Shown: positions 20,662 through 30,400, counted from the first letter of the stretch. The stretch: 64,000 nt of DNA from Bauldia sp. (GCA_028284325.1 JANQRX010000004.1:186001-250000); one strand, 5' to 3'. The notes: generated by a model from the letters alone, not told the origin. A program made the numbers and translations.

Positions 20662-22374
20662 TCAATTCGACGCCAATAAGGCGGCGATCTCGTCTTCGGA
20701 CCGCGGCTCGACACCGAGCAGCGCGGCCGAACGGCGGATAACGGCACCGGCCGTCGGTGCGGCGTTCAGACCCGCCGTCGCACCGCCGCCCTCCTTCGGC
20801 GGCTTCGGCTCGTCGATCACGACCAGGACCACATATTGCGGATCGTCCATCGGGAACGCGGCCAGGAAAGAGTTGAGCCGCTTGGACGACGAGTAGCGTC
20901 CGTTCTCGACCTTCTCGGCGGTGCCCGTCTTGCCGCCGACATTGTAGCCGTCAATGTTGGCGCGCCGGCCGGAGCCCTTCTGGACGTTGAGACGCAGGAG
21001 GTAGCGCATCTGGTCGCTGGTCTGCGGCTTGATGACGTGCTTGGCGAGCTTGTCGGCTTCCGCACGCGTGCGCGGCATGAAGGTGGGCGGGATCATCTTG
21101 CCGCCGTTCACCAGCGCCGCGTCGGCCACCGCGATCTGCAACGGTGCGACAGCGAGCCCGTGCCCGAACGCGACGGTCATGGAGGTGAGTTCCGACCATT
21201 TGCGCGGCACGATCGGGCGCGCGGTTTCGGGAAGATCGGTGTCGACCTTGTCGAACATGCCGAGCTTGCCGAGAAACTCCCGCTGCCCTTCCGGCCCGAC
21301 CATCAGCGCCATGCGCGCGGCACCGATGTTGGAGGAATAGATGAACACTTCCGGCACCGTGAGGATGCGGTGCTTGGCATGGAAGTCGTCGATGGTGAAC
21401 CGCCCGACGCGGATGGGACGGCGGGCGTCGATACGGTCCTCCATGGTCACCACGCCCGCGTCGAGCGCCATGGCGAAGGTGAAGCTCTTGAAGACGGAGC
21501 CGAGCTCGTAGACGCCGGCGACCATGCGGTTGAGCCGGTCGGGTTCGAGGGCGTTGTCGGGATTGTTGGGATCGAAGTCCGGAATCGACGCCAGCGCCAT
21601 CACCTCGCCTGTGTGGACATTGAGCACCACGCCGGTCGCGCCGATGGCACTGTAGCGCTCCATCGCCTTGGTCAGTTCGTCATGGAGGATGTGCTGGACA
21701 CGCAAGTCCACCGACATCGCCACCGGCTCCAGGCGATCGTTGCGCGCAAAGCCGGCCGCATGCAGTTCGGCCAGCCAGCCGTCGTCGACCGCCTTCTCGA
21801 ATCCGGCGATGCCCTTGTTGTCGATGTCGACCAGCCCGACCAGGTGGGCGGCGGTGGAGCCACCCGGATAGAAGCGCCGGCTCTCGGTGAGGAAGCCGAC
21901 GCCGGGAATGCCGAGGCCGTGGATCTGCTCGCGCTGCGCCGGGGTGATCTCGCGCTTCAGCCACGCGAAGCCGGCGTCGCCGGCGAGCCGGTCGCGCAGC
22001 CGCCGGGCATTGAGATCGGGCAGCACGCTGACGATCAGTTCGGCCGCCTCGTCGGGATCGACAATGTTGCGCGGCTCGGCATAGAGCGACGACATGGTGA
22101 TGTCGGCGGCCAGAATCTCGCCGTTGCGGTCGACGAGATCGGGGCGGCTGGTGGAGATCGCCGCGCTCGGATCGACATAGGCGCGCCGGTCGCCGGGTTC
22201 GGCGAGACCGAAGCCGACCAGACGGCCGACGATGACGAGATAGACGATCGCGAAGAACAGCGCCGCGACCCGGATTCGGGAGCGCACCTCGTCGCGTGAC
22301 GGGTCGAGGCGCGCGGCGTCGCGGCCGCGGCGGGCCAGCTCCGACGGTGCGGTGTCGAGACCGAGGGCGACCAT
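20662..22374 (-). CDS. ftsI: Septal transpeptidase FtsI (PBP3)
   Basis: FtsI is the class B penicillin-binding protein that cross-links septal peptidoglycan with FtsW. The 570 residues have one N-terminal membrane helix (about 36-54), a pedestal domain, and a transpeptidase domain with SVFK at 293-296 (nucleophile Ser293), SSN at 347-349 and KTG at 482-484. The start ATG overlaps the ftsL stop by one base. A Gly-rich KEGGGATAG loop occurs in the last 50 residues. All three catalytic motifs are present, so it should be active. Confidence 0.95.
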   Translation of the reverse strand: MVALGLDTAPSELARRGRDAARLDPSRDEVRSRIRVAALFFAIVYLVIVGRLVGFGLAEPGDRRAYVDPSAAISTSRPDLVDRNGEILAADITMSSLYAEPRNIVDPDEAAELIVSVLPDLNARRLRDRLAGDAGFAWLKREITPAQREQIHGLGIPGVGFLTESRRFYPGGSTAAHLVGLVDIDNKGIAGFEKAVDDGWLAELHAAGFARNDRLEPVAMSVDLRVQHILHDELTKAMERYSAIGATGVVLNVHTGEVMALASIPDFDPNNPDNALEPDRLNRMVAGVYELGSVFKSFTFAMALDAGVVTMEDRIDARRPIRVGRFTIDDFHAKHRILTVPEVFIYSSNIGAARMALMVGPEGQREFLGKLGMFDKVDTDLPETARPIVPRKWSELTSMTVAFGHGLAVAPLQIAVADAALVNGGKMIPPTFMPRTRAEADKLAKHVIKPQTSDQMRYLLRLNVQKGSGRRANIDGYNVGGKTGTAEKVENGRYSSSKRLNSFLAAFPMDDPQYVVLVVIDEPKPPKEGGGATAGLNAAPTAGAVIRRSAALLGVEPRSEDEIAALLASN

Positions 22375-22739
22375 CAGCGCTCTCCCTCGCTGACCAGGAT
22401 TTCACCCGCCGCCAAACGCGCCAGCGCATCGCGGGCGTCATCATCACCGGAGATGGTGCGCAGCGGAATCTCCTCGATGGCGCCGATCTGGTCGGGCGAG
22501 AACGGCACGAGGTTGAAGTGGTCGGCATGCTCCTCGACGACGCGCTGCATGCGCCCCGGCTGCATCAGCAGGCTGAGTTCGGCCCTGAGCAACGCGATCT
22601 CGCCGCGCTCGCGGTCGATCTCCTGGTGGAGCCTCGCGACCTCGCCGGCTGCCTCCTCGGTCTTGAGCTTCAACTGGTAGGTCATCACCGCGCCCACCAG
22701 CATGGCTGCGAGAAGAGCAAGGTTGAACCAGCGCCGCAT
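22374..22739 (-). CDS. ftsL: Cell division protein FtsL
   Basis: A 121-residue bitopic protein: short basic cytoplasmic start, one membrane helix (about 6-23), then a heptad-like coiled coil (about 25-60, rich in Leu, Glu and Arg) and a short variable tail. This layout and the position between rsmH and ftsI identify it as FtsL, a member of the FtsQBL complex that signals activation of FtsWI. Sequence conservation in this family is low, so position carries much of the weight. It begins 2 nt after the rsmH stop. Confidence 0.88.
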   Translation of the reverse strand: MRRWFNLALLAAMLVGAVMTYQLKLKTEEAAGEVARLHQEIDRERGEIALLRAELSLLMQPGRMQRVVEEHADHFNLVPFSPDQIGAIEEIPLRTISGDDDARDALARLAAGEILVSEGER

Positions 22740-22741
22740 GC

Positions 22742-23779
22742 CTAGTGCCTCTCTGGAAAACTGGAACCGATATCGGGAACGCCGAGCGCCTTGGGGTCGA
22801 CCGGACGGGCCGCGGCACCGGTGCGCCGCGCTGCGCGCAGACGGGCGGAGCGGGCGCGGGGATTGCGGGCGATCTCGGCCTCGTCCGCGCGGACGGCGGA
22901 ACGCGTGAGCCGCAGGAAGGTCGGTTCGGGCCCGGCCGTCTCGGGCCGATGGCGGGAGCCCGCCGGGGCGCCGGCCGAACGCTCGGCGAGGAAGCGTTTG
23001 ACGATCCGGTCCTCCAGGGAATGGAACGCCACGACCACCAGCCGGCCGTCTTCAGCGAGCACCCGCTCGGCGGCCCCCAGCGCGTCGGCAAGTTCGCCGA
23101 GCTCGCGGTTGACGTAGATGCGCAGCGCCTGGAACGTGCGCGTGGCGGGGTGAATGCGGGTGCGGCCGGCGCCGCCCACTGCTCGCGCGACAATGTCGGC
23201 GAGCCGCAGCGTATCGACGATCGGCCCCTCGGCCCGCGCCCGCTCGATGGCGGCGGCCACCGTGCGCGCCCGCTTCTCCTCGCCGAGAACGGCGATGACG
23301 CGCGCCAACGTCGCCCGGTCGAGGCCGTTGACCACGTCGGCGGCACTCGGCCCCGCCTGCTCCATGCGCATATCGAGCGGCCCGGCCCGGGCGAAGGAGA
23401 AGCCTCGCTCCGCTTCGTCGAGCTGCATCGACGACACGCCGGCATCGAGCACCACGCCGTCGACCCGTTCGTGCCCGAGATCGGCCGCGATCCGGTCGAG
23501 GTCGGAGAAGCGCCCTTGGACCAGATGGAGATCGCCGGCCGCCTCGCGCACCAGCCCCTGCCCACCCTCGATGGCCTGGGCGTCGCGGTCGATGGCGACG
23601 ACGCGGGCGCCGGCCGACAGGAGCGCGCGGGTGTAGCCTCCGGCACCGAACGTTGCGTCGATGAAGGTCTCGCCGGACGACGGCTTCGCGTGCGCCAGGA
23701 CCGCGTCGAGCAGAACCGGGATGTGGCGGACGGGTCCGCCAGCGACATCGTTGGAAGACGTGCCGCCGCCCGCCATCAT
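22742..23779 (-). CDS. rsmH: 16S rRNA (cytosine1402-N4)-methyltransferase
   Basis: RsmH (MraW) methylates N4 of C1402 in the decoding centre of 16S rRNA using SAM. The 345 residues show [12 protein letters not shown] (about 19-30), the SAM-binding [16 protein letters not shown] (about 39-54), DRDAQAI near 65, [19 protein letters not shown] near 108-126 and the C-terminal [14 protein letters not shown] near 250. ATG 23779 overlaps the mraZ stop (ATGA). mraZ-rsmH-ftsL is the standard head of dcw clusters. Confidence 0.95.
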   Translation of the reverse strand: MMAGGGTSSNDVAGGPVRHIPVLLDAVLAHAKPSSGETFIDATFGAGGYTRALLSAGARVVAIDRDAQAIEGGQGLVREAAGDLHLVQGRFSDLDRIAADLGHERVDGVVLDAGVSSMQLDEAERGFSFARAGPLDMRMEQAGPSAADVVNGLDRATLARVIAVLGEEKRARTVAAAIERARAEGPIVDTLRLADIVARAVGGAGRTRIHPATRTFQALRIYVNRELGELADALGAAERVLAEDGRLVVVAFHSLEDRIVKRFLAERSAGAPAGSRHRPETAGPEPTFLRLTRSAVRADEAEIARNPRARSARLRAARRTGAAARPVDPKALGVPDIGSSFPERH

Positions 23780-24249
23780 CCCGATTGGCCCCCGCGCTGT
23801 GATCCGCCCGATGACAGCCGCTTGCGGATGTCCCGTAGCCGCGCCTTCGCCTCCTCGCGATAGGCCGTGAACCGTGCGGGTTCCCAGATCTGGAACTTGT
23901 AGCCCTGCCCGACGAAGGTGACGGCGTCCTCGATTCCCGCGTGGTCCTTGATCGGCTCGCTCAGGATCACCCGGCCGTCGCCGTCGATCCTCAGGACCTC
24001 GCTTTCGCCGATCAGCGTCGTCGAGAGGTATTCATGGTCTTCCGAAAACGGTTCGAAATTGGCGAGGCTTGCGCCGATGCGTTCCCGCAGCCGGTTGCCG
24101 CCGGCATCGACAGCCTGCCGGTCCAGTGTCGGACAGCAGTAGAGCCCGTCGAAACCGTCCACGGCCATGACCGCACGAAACGGCGCCGGGATCGAAACCC
24201 GCCCTTTGGCATCGAGACGGTTGGTGAAAGTGGAAACGAACTCGTCCAT
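23776..24249 (-). CDS. mraZ: Transcriptional regulator / cluster marker MraZ
   Basis: MraZ is an AbrB-like DNA-binding protein that represses the dcw operon in bacteria where it has been tested, binding short direct repeats upstream of its own gene. From ATG 24249 it has 157 residues with two SpoVT/AbrB-like half-repeats: [18 protein letters not shown] near the start and [16 protein letters not shown] near 78. I prefer this ATG to one five codons upstream because family proteins start just before the [10 protein letters not shown] block. Candidate target repeats lie 67-111 bp upstream (24316-24360). Confidence 0.94.
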   Translation of the reverse strand: MDEFVSTFTNRLDAKGRVSIPAPFRAVMAVDGFDGLYCCPTLDRQAVDAGGNRLRERIGASLANFEPFSEDHEYLSTTLIGESEVLRIDGDGRVILSEPIKDHAGIEDAVTFVGQGYKFQIWEPARFTAYREEAKARLRDIRKRLSSGGSQRGGQSG

Positions 24250-24315
24250 TGCCCTCGCCCGCACCGCGCTCGCCCCACACGCTCGCGGCGACTCCCCGCT
24301 TCACTGAAGCCGAAA

Positions 24316-24360
24316 CGGGAAACCATGGGATATCATGGGATTTCAAGGGAAGCAATGGAA
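24316..24360. promoter_or_regulatory. Five candidate MraZ boxes at 10-bp period
   Basis: Five pentamers sit exactly 10 bp apart on the plus strand: CGGGA 24316, TGGGA 24326, TGGGA 24336, AGGGA 24346, TGGAA 24356. The known MraZ target is direct TGGG-type repeats with 5-bp spacers upstream of mraZ, so the match in motif, spacing and place is good. The boxes are on the strand opposite to mraZ transcription. The outermost copies are degenerate. They would place repressor copies on one helix face. Confidence 0.72.
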
Positions 24361-24379
24361 TCCGGACACCGGATGTGGC

Positions 24380-24412
24380 GACGCCGTCGCCCCGGCCTGG
24401 GACGACGGCGTC
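24380..24412. repeat. 10-bp inverted repeat between rnpB and mraZ
   Basis: A perfect 10-bp dyad (GACGCCGTCG at 24380-24389 and its complement at 24403-24412) encloses 13 bases. It lies between the rnpB terminator and the mraZ boxes. It could be a second terminator stem, reading into TCAAAA on plus or out of TTTTGA on minus, or simply a spacer. No U tract follows it on the minus strand. Confidence 0.5.
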
Positions 24413-24435
24413 AAAAGCGATCGGCAACCCGATCG
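24412..24435 (-). terminator. rnpB intrinsic terminator
   Basis: On the minus strand a 7-bp stem CGATCGG / CCGATCG with a GTTG loop is followed by CTTTTGA. It begins 3 nt after the closing P1 strand of the RNase P RNA, the expected place for its terminator. The U run is four long. Confidence 0.7.
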
Positions 24436-24826
24436 GACCAGCCGGCCTGTAAGCCGGGTTCTGTACGGCGGCTACGCCGCGTGACGGCCATTCATCTGGG
24501 GCGCCCGTTGCCGGACGCCTCATGCAACCAACCCGGGCGGCTGGCCTGGAAACCGGCCGGGCGCGAACCCGCGCCGCCCCTATTCGGTCTTGCTCCCGGT
24601 GGGGTTTGCCGTGCCGGTTCCGTTGCCGGTCCCGCGGTGGGCTCTTACCCCACCCTTTCACCCTTGCCGTCCCGGCCGAGGCCGGTCTGGCGGTTTGCTT
24701 TCTGTGGCACTTTCCCTGGGGTTGCCCCCGCCGGGTGTTACCCGGCACCGTGTTTCCATGGAGCCCGGACTTTCCTCCCCGGTCGCCTTTCGGCACTGAC
24801 CGGAGCGGCCGCCCAGCCAACTGGCG
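24436..24826 (-). ncRNA. rnpB: RNase P RNA (bacterial type A)
   Basis: The catalytic RNA of RNase P, which removes tRNA 5' leaders. On the minus strand the conserved GAGGAAAGTCCGGGCTCC block lies near the 5' end (about 24765-24785), and ACAGAACCCGGCTTA near the 3' end (about 24447-24462). P1 can be formed by CCAGTTGG (24824-24817) with CCGGCTGG (24445-24438), closing a molecule of about 390 nt, normal for type A. Open frames that cross this stretch on either strand are therefore not genes. Exact ends are inferred from P1 and from the flanking promoter and terminator. Confidence 0.95.
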
Positions 24827-24831
24827 CCCTC

Positions 24832-24860
24832 AACGTGGGCGCGACGGCGGGCGAGGTCAA
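24832..24860 (-). promoter_or_regulatory. rnpB promoter
   Basis: TTGACC (24860-24855) and CACGTT (24837-24832) are separated by 17 bp on the minus strand, placing a start near 24825, just where P1 begins. The -35 element contains the TGA stop codon of the upstream amidase gene, so the two functions share bases. Confidence 0.62.
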
Positions 24861-25570
24861 GCCGCGGGCGGGCGCGCCGCGAGGAGACGGTTAAGGACAT
24901 CGACGGTCTCGGCATCCGCGTTCCCGTCGACCAGCGCCGGACGGAAATGGCGCTGAAACGCCGTGATCACCTGTTTCAGGTCTGCGCGATATTGCCCATG
25001 GATTCCAACACCATAGCCGCAGGCGCGGAATCGATCTGCGAGCTCCTCATCGTTCGGCATGGCAGGCGCCGTCGGCGTTTCCGCAGCCGGCACGAAATGG
25101 CCGATCCCGGCGGCATGGAGACGGTCCCACGGAAACAGCGCTCCGGGGTCCTGCTTGCGCGCCGGCGCCACATCGGAATGGGCGAGCACCCGCGTTGCGG
25201 GGATGGGATGGCGGGCCAGGATGCCGCTGGCCAGGTCGATCAGGGCGTCGATCTGACGATCGGGAAACGGCCGGTAGCCGAACTCGGACCCTGGATTGGC
25301 GAGTTCGATCCCGATCGAGCGGGAGTTGATGTCGCTTTCGCCCGCCCAGTAGGAGACGCCCGCGTGCCAGGCGCGGCGATCCTCCTCGACCATGTGGACG
25401 ACGCGGCCGTCCTCGAAGATCAGATAGTGGGCGGAGACCTGCGAGCGGCGATCACAGAGCCAGCGCAGCGACCCCAGGGCATCGGGCATGCCGGTGTAGT
25501 GGAGAAGGAGGAGGTCGATGGCACCATCGCCCTTGCGCACGCCATGATTGGGCGAGGCGCACCACTCCAT
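24857..25570 (-). CDS. N-acetylmuramoyl-L-alanine amidase (AmiD-like)
   Basis: A zinc amidase that cleaves the bond between MurNAc and the stem peptide, used in murein recycling or turnover. From ATG 25570 it has 237 residues: an Amidase_2 domain (about 10-160) with zinc ligands His24 (LLLHYTG), His131 (AHSDVAP) and Asp141 (KQDPG), catalytic Glu89 and Lys139, then a C-terminal peptidoglycan-binding helical domain (about 175-232, ITAFQRHFRP). No signal peptide is seen, so it may act in the cytoplasm like AmpD or use another route. It overlaps the DnaJ-type gene by one base (TGATG). Confidence 0.92.
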   Translation of the reverse strand: MEWCASPNHGVRKGDGAIDLLLLHYTGMPDALGSLRWLCDRRSQVSAHYLIFEDGRVVHMVEEDRRAWHAGVSYWAGESDINSRSIGIELANPGSEFGYRPFPDRQIDALIDLASGILARHPIPATRVLAHSDVAPARKQDPGALFPWDRLHAAGIGHFVPAAETPTAPAMPNDEELADRFRACGYGVGIHGQYRADLKQVITAFQRHFRPALVDGNADAETVDVLNRLLAARPPAA

Positions 25571-26298
25571 CACGGATCGGCGGAGTCCACCGGCGGCGGG
25601 CGGACGCGCTCCCGCTGCACCCGCTCCCATGCGGCGTTGATTGCCGCCAACCTGTCGTTGGCGATGGCCACGAACTCCTTCGGCATGCCGTGGCCGATCA
25701 GCTTGTCGGGATGGTTGTCGGCCACAAGCCGCCGGTACTGGGTGCGGATCTCGCTGAGCGGCCAGGACCGGTCCGATTCCAGCACCAGGTATGGGTCGCC
25801 CTCCGCCGGCACCACGTGGCGGGCAGCGACCCGCTCGAAGGCGGTGGTGCGCAGCCCGAGGATGTCGGCGACATCTTCCAGATAGGCGAGTTCGGCTTCG
25901 TGGACCGCTCCGTCGGCCCGGGCAATCATGAACAGACCGTCGAGCACGTCCTCGAGCACCGCGCAATCATCGCTGTAGAGGCGCGCGATCTGACCGGCGT
26001 AGCGATCGAAGCCGGAGACGTCCTGCTTGGCGAGGTCGAACAGGCGCTTGACGTTGCGCTGCTGTTCGGGCGGCACGTCGAACAGGCGTTGGAAGGCCGC
26101 CTCCTCGTCGCGGGTGACCACACCGTCGGCGCGCGCCATCTTGGCCGCGAGCGCGATCAGGGCGATGGAGAACGCCGCCTCGCGCCGCGCGGGTGTATCC
26201 CGAATGCCCACGACCGAGCCGCCGACCCAGCCGAGAAAGGTCCCGACCTGACCGGCGCCGTGTTCGGCGAGTTGTGCGAGGATGTGCCAGACCGTCAT
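25570..26298 (-). CDS. TerB-DnaJ co-chaperone protein (DjlA-like)
   Basis: A 242-residue protein with a TerB-like helical domain (about 40-150, with paired acidic helices ARADGVVTRDEEAAF and ARADGAVHEAELAYL) and a C-terminal J domain (about 170-230) with the HPD tripeptide at 196-198 that stimulates DnaK. The N-terminus (about 18-32) is only mildly hydrophobic, so membrane anchoring as in E. coli DjlA is uncertain. It is coupled to the downstream amidase; this pairing is common in Hyphomicrobiales, but its meaning is not known to me. Confidence 0.88.
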   Translation of the reverse strand: MTVWHILAQLAEHGAGQVGTFLGWVGGSVVGIRDTPARREAAFSIALIALAAKMARADGVVTRDEEAAFQRLFDVPPEQQRNVKRLFDLAKQDVSGFDRYAGQIARLYSDDCAVLEDVLDGLFMIARADGAVHEAELAYLEDVADILGLRTTAFERVAARHVVPAEGDPYLVLESDRSWPLSEIRTQYRRLVADNHPDKLIGHGMPKEFVAIANDRLAAINAAWERVQRERVRPPPVDSADP

Positions 26299-26323
26299 GA
26301 TGCGCCGCTCCGCCCGCTCACCT

Positions 26324-26950
26324 TCACGGTCGCGTCATGCGCAACGAATCGAACGCGAAGATCGCCCGCCCCGCCGCAGGTGACGAGGCGAAGACGCCGA
26401 TCTGCTGCCCACGCTCCGGCGGCGCGCCCTCGATCTCGGCAAAAGCGGCACCGTTGACGAAGAACGCCGCGTCCTTGCCCCGCGTCGTCACCCGCAACTC
26501 GTTGACGCTGCCGTCGCCTTCATTGGCGACATCGCTGCGCCGCCAGCCGACCTGCTCGAGCCACTTGCCGCGCTGCCGCCGCCACACCGACGCCATCTGG
26601 TTGGGCGCGATCTGGAACACGTAGAAGTTGTTGGCGTCCTCATACCAGAAGACCGCCCCTGCCCTGGATTCGGTGGGGTCGACGCTCTGGAGCGCCGACA
26701 CGTTCACGCACAGATCGATATCGTCGTAGAGGCCGCCGTTGTGGGCGCGCCAGTAGTCGGTCCCCGATCCCGGCGCGACGACGAGACTGCCCGAGTTGAC
26801 CGTCAGCTCCTCGTCGGCTTCGCCCCAGCCCGGCGCCAGTTGCTCGAAGTCGTCTTCCAGAAGGACGTCGAGACCGGGGCAGACGGCCTGGGCGGCGCCC
26901 GCGGACAGCAGGACAAGAATGGCCGCGGCGCTGAGGCCGGCTCCACGCAT
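26324..26950 (-). CDS. Secreted protein of unknown function, LamG-like
   Basis: Not recognised as a named gene. From ATG 26950 it encodes 208 residues with a clear signal peptide (basic start, hydrophobic 6-20, cleavage near AQA). The mature part is rich in Trp, Tyr and beta-strand patterns, e.g. FWYEDANNFYVFQIAPN and VTTRGKDAAFFVNG, which resemble the concanavalin/laminin-G-like folds of DUF1080-type proteins. It has Cys near residue 23 and near 78. Probably periplasmic. It stands alone, 25 nt upstream of the TerB-DnaJ gene on the same strand, and its start is 3 bp from a MITE-like element, which must therefore contain or displace its promoter. Confidence 0.7.
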   Translation of the reverse strand: MRGAGLSAAAILVLLSAGAAQAVCPGLDVLLEDDFEQLAPGWGEADEELTVNSGSLVVAPGSGTDYWRAHNGGLYDDIDLCVNVSALQSVDPTESRAGAVFWYEDANNFYVFQIAPNQMASVWRRQRGKWLEQVGWRRSDVANEGDGSVNELRVTTRGKDAAFFVNGAAFAEIEGAPPERGQQIGVFASSPAAGRAIFAFDSLRMTRP

Positions 26951-26952
26951 CG

Positions 26953-27285
26953 CTAGAGCGCTCTGTGGTGGGATTGAACCATTCTGCCGGAGCAGGTTTG
27001 GTTCAAGGTCAAGGGCTTCGGCGAAGGTCGTATCGGGATACGGCCGAGGCGAAGACCGCCGGATTTGGGCCAAACCGGCCCGGCCCACCGATCGCGCCTC
27101 GCCGCGATCGGGCATCCGAGATGCCCAAACCGGTCAAGCCGGTTTGGGTGGGTTTCCGGCCGGCGGCCGCCCACGGCGTCAAAGCGCTTGCCCGTAGCCC
27201 CGCTACGCGCCGCGCGCTCTTCCTGGTGGAGCGTCTCACCGGCCGAGAAACAGAATTGATCCAATCTCATCACAGAACGCTCTAG
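26953..27285. mobile_element. MITE-like element with ~34-bp terminal inverted repeats
   Basis: The ends 26953-26986 and 27251-27285 are imperfect inverted copies (about 29 of 35 positions match), both opening with CTAGAGCG. A TA dinucleotide lies at each edge (26954-26955, 27283-27284), as left by IS630/mariner-type transposition. The inside has no convincing gene but strong dyads, e.g. a 10-bp stem at 27124-27133 / 27139-27148. Length (about 330 bp) and lack of transposase fit a non-autonomous MITE. Other copies in the genome cannot be seen here. Confidence 0.68.
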
Positions 27286-27327
27286 GGACTCCAAGAACTG
27301 CATTTCAACCGTCGATGGCGCGTCCTT

Positions 27328-27385
27328 CCTAACCCGCCCGGCGGCCGAAAGGGAAGCACTTGCGGCGGCGGTTCGCTGGGTTAGG
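27328..27385. repeat. Inverted repeat upstream of the oxoprolinase gene
   Basis: CCTAACCC (27328-27335) and GGGTTAGG (27378-27385) form an 8-bp dyad with a 42-bp centre, ending 22 bp before the start codon of the oxoprolinase gene. It could be a regulator site or a leader stem. Nothing else is recognised between the MITE-like element and the gene. Confidence 0.35.
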
Positions 27386-27407
27386 TTGACGACCGGTTGG
27401 GGGACCA

Positions 27408-30400
27408 ATGCGTTCGGGCGCGACGACGGGCTGGGATTTCTGGATCGATCGCGGAGGCACGTTCACCGATGTGGTGGCGCGGGCCCCGGACGGCCATATC
27501 ACCGCGCGCAAGCTGCTCTCGACCAATCCCGACGCCTATTCCGACGCGGCCGTGGCCGGTATCCGCGCCTGCCTCGATCTCGCCGCCGATGCACCGATAC
27601 CGCCGGGGCTGATCGCTTCGGTCAAGATGGGCACGACGGTGGCCACCAATGCGCTTCTGGAGCGGACCGGCGATCGTACGCTGCTGCTGATCACGCGCGG
27701 TTTCCGCGACGCGCTCAGGATCGGCTATCAGGCCAGGCTGGACATCTTCGCCAAGGATATCGTCAAGCCCGACCTGCTCTATGAGCGCGTCGTCGAGGTC
27801 GACGAACGGGTGTTGTTCGACGGCACCGTAGAGCAGGAACCGGACGAGGACGCGGTGCGGCGCGACCTCGAAGCCGCGCTTGCCGACGGTATCCGCTCGG
27901 TCGCCATCGTCTTCATGCACGCCTGGAACCACCCTCGCCACGAACGGCAGGTGGCGGAGATCGCGCAGACGGTCGGTTTCGACCAGGTGTCGGCCAGCCA
28001 CGCGGTCTCGCCGCTGATCAAACTCGTGGGCCGCGGCGATACCACGGTGGTCGACGCCTATCTGTCGCCGATCCTGAGACGCTACGTCGACCAGTTGGCG
28101 ACAGAGCTCTCCGCCGGTGGGAAGATGCCGCGGCTGATGTTCATGCAGTCCTCCGGCGGACTCACGGCAGCCGATCTGTTCCAGGGCAAGGACGCCATCC
28201 TGTCGGGCCCGGCCGGCGGTGTGGTGGCCGCGATCGAGACTTCCAGGCTCGCCGGGTTCCACGCCGTGATCGGCTTCGACATGGGTGGCACCTCCACCGA
28301 CGTCTCACATTCCGAAGGCGACTACGAACGCACCTTCGAAAGCGAGGTCGCCGGGGTGCGGATTCGCGCGCCGATGATGCGCATCCACACCGTCGCCGCC
28401 GGCGGCGGATCGCTGTTGAAATACGAACAGGGCCGGTTCCAGGTCGGGCCTGAATCCGCCGGCGCCGATCCCGGGCCCGCGTGCTATCGCCGCGGCGGAC
28501 CGCTGGCGGTGACCGACGCCAATCTCGCCGTCGGCAAGCTCCTGCCCGAGTACTTCCCGGCCATCTTCGGGCCGCGCCGCAACCAGCCCCTCGACGCGGT
28601 CGCAACCCGCGAGCGCTTCCGCACGCTGGCGGCCGAGATCGGCGGCGACGTCCTGGTCGAGGAGATCGCCGACGGGTTCCTGAAGATCGCCGTCGAGAAC
28701 ATGGCCAACGCCATCAAGAAGATCTCGGTCGCGCGGGGTTACGACGTGACCACCTACACCCTCGCCTGCTTCGGCGGCGCCGGCGGCCAGCACGCCTGCA
28801 TGGTCGCCGACGCGCTGGGCATGGACAGCATCCATATCCATCCGCACTCCGGGGTGCTGTCGGCCTACGGCATGGGCCTCGCCGACATCCGCGCCTCGCG
28901 AAGCCGCGCGGTGCTGGCGCCCCTGCAACCGGGCGTGACCGACCTTCTCGACACCGTCGAGGCGGTGCTGGGCGACCAGGTGCTGGAAGAGATCGCCCGG
29001 CAGGGCATCGACCCGGAACAGGCGAGCGTCGTGGTGCGCGCCCACCTCCGCTACGACGGGACCGACGTGGCCCTGCCCATCGAGGTCTCGACCGGCATCG
29101 GCGCCGTGGCGACGCGCCCGCCGGACCAGCAACTCCAGGCGCAGTTCGAGAGCCAGCACCGTCGGCAGTTCGGGTTCGTCTTCACCGACAAGCGGATTGT
29201 CGTCGAGGCGATCGAGGTGGAAGCCGTGGGCGGCGGCGCCGATGTGGTCGAGCGCGACCTGCCCGTCGAACCGACAACCGCGGAGCCGGCATCGACCACG
29301 CCTTTCTACTCCAACGGCGCCTGGCATCGCGCCGGCATCCATCTCAGATCGGAGCTCCCGCGCGGCGCGTCGATCGTCGGCCCGGCGCTGATCATCGAGG
29401 ATCACCAGACGATCGTCGTCGAGCCCGGCTGGAGGGCGGAGATCACCGCCCGCAACCACGTCGTCCTGCGGCGCCACGAGCCCCGCCCGGCCCGCATCGC
29501 CGCGGGCACCGACGCCGACCCGGTGATGCTGGAGGTCTTCAATAACCTTTTCATGTCGATTGCCGAACAGATGGGCGTGACGCTTCAGAACACCGCCCAC
29601 TCGGTCAACATCAAGGAGCGGCTCGACTTCTCCTGCGCCGTGTTCGACGCCGACGGCCGGCTGGTCGCCAACGCGCCGCACATGCCGGTGCATCTGGGCT
29701 CCATGGACCGCTCCGTCGATACCGTCATCCGCCAGAACACCGGCGCGATCGCACCCGGCGACGTGTTCGCGCTGAATGCGCCCTACAATGGCGGCACCCA
29801 CCTCCCCGACATCACCGTGTGCACGCCGGTGTTCCTGAGCGACGACGCCGATGCGCCCGACAACCGCATTGTCTTCTGGGTCGCGGCCCGCGGCCATCAC
29901 GCCGACGTCGGCGGTCTCGCGCCCGGATCGATGACCCCGCTCGCCACCAACGTCGAACAGGAAGGGGTGCTGATCGACAACTTTCAGCTCGTCGAGCAGG
30001 GACGCTTCCGCGAGGACGCAATCCGTTCCGTCCTCACCGACCACCCCTATCCGGTGCGCAATCTCGAACAAAACCTCGCCGATCTGCGCGCCCAGATCGC
30101 AGCCAACGAAAAGGGCATCCGCGAGCTGCGCCGCATGCTCGACCAGTTCGGCCTTGAGGTCGTCACCGCCTACATGGGCCACGTCCAGGACAACGCCGAG
30201 GCGGCGGTGCGGGACGTGATCTCCCGGATCGTCGACTCCGCGTTCGAGGTCCAGACCGACCAGGACGCCACGATCAGGGTGCGCATCACCGTCGACCCCG
30301 ACACCCATGACGCCGTCGTCGATTTCACCGGCACCAGCGACGAGCAGGCAACCAACTTCAACGCCCCGGAGCCGGTGACGCGCGCCGCGGTGCTCTACGT

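Noticed and set aside
22444-23748. A 434-codon same-strand frame over rsmH and ftsL
   Set aside because: Alternative frame of two recognised genes, with Arg/Pro/Ser-rich content typical of out-of-frame GC-rich DNA.
23941-24894. Open frames running through 24430-24840 on both strands
   Set aside because: This stretch is RNase P RNA with conserved blocks and P1 pairing, so protein coding is not credible.
26796-27197. Open frames inside the MITE-like element and across the secreted-protein gene
   Set aside because: They overlap terminal repeats and a gene with signal peptide in another frame; no domain or ribosome binding site.
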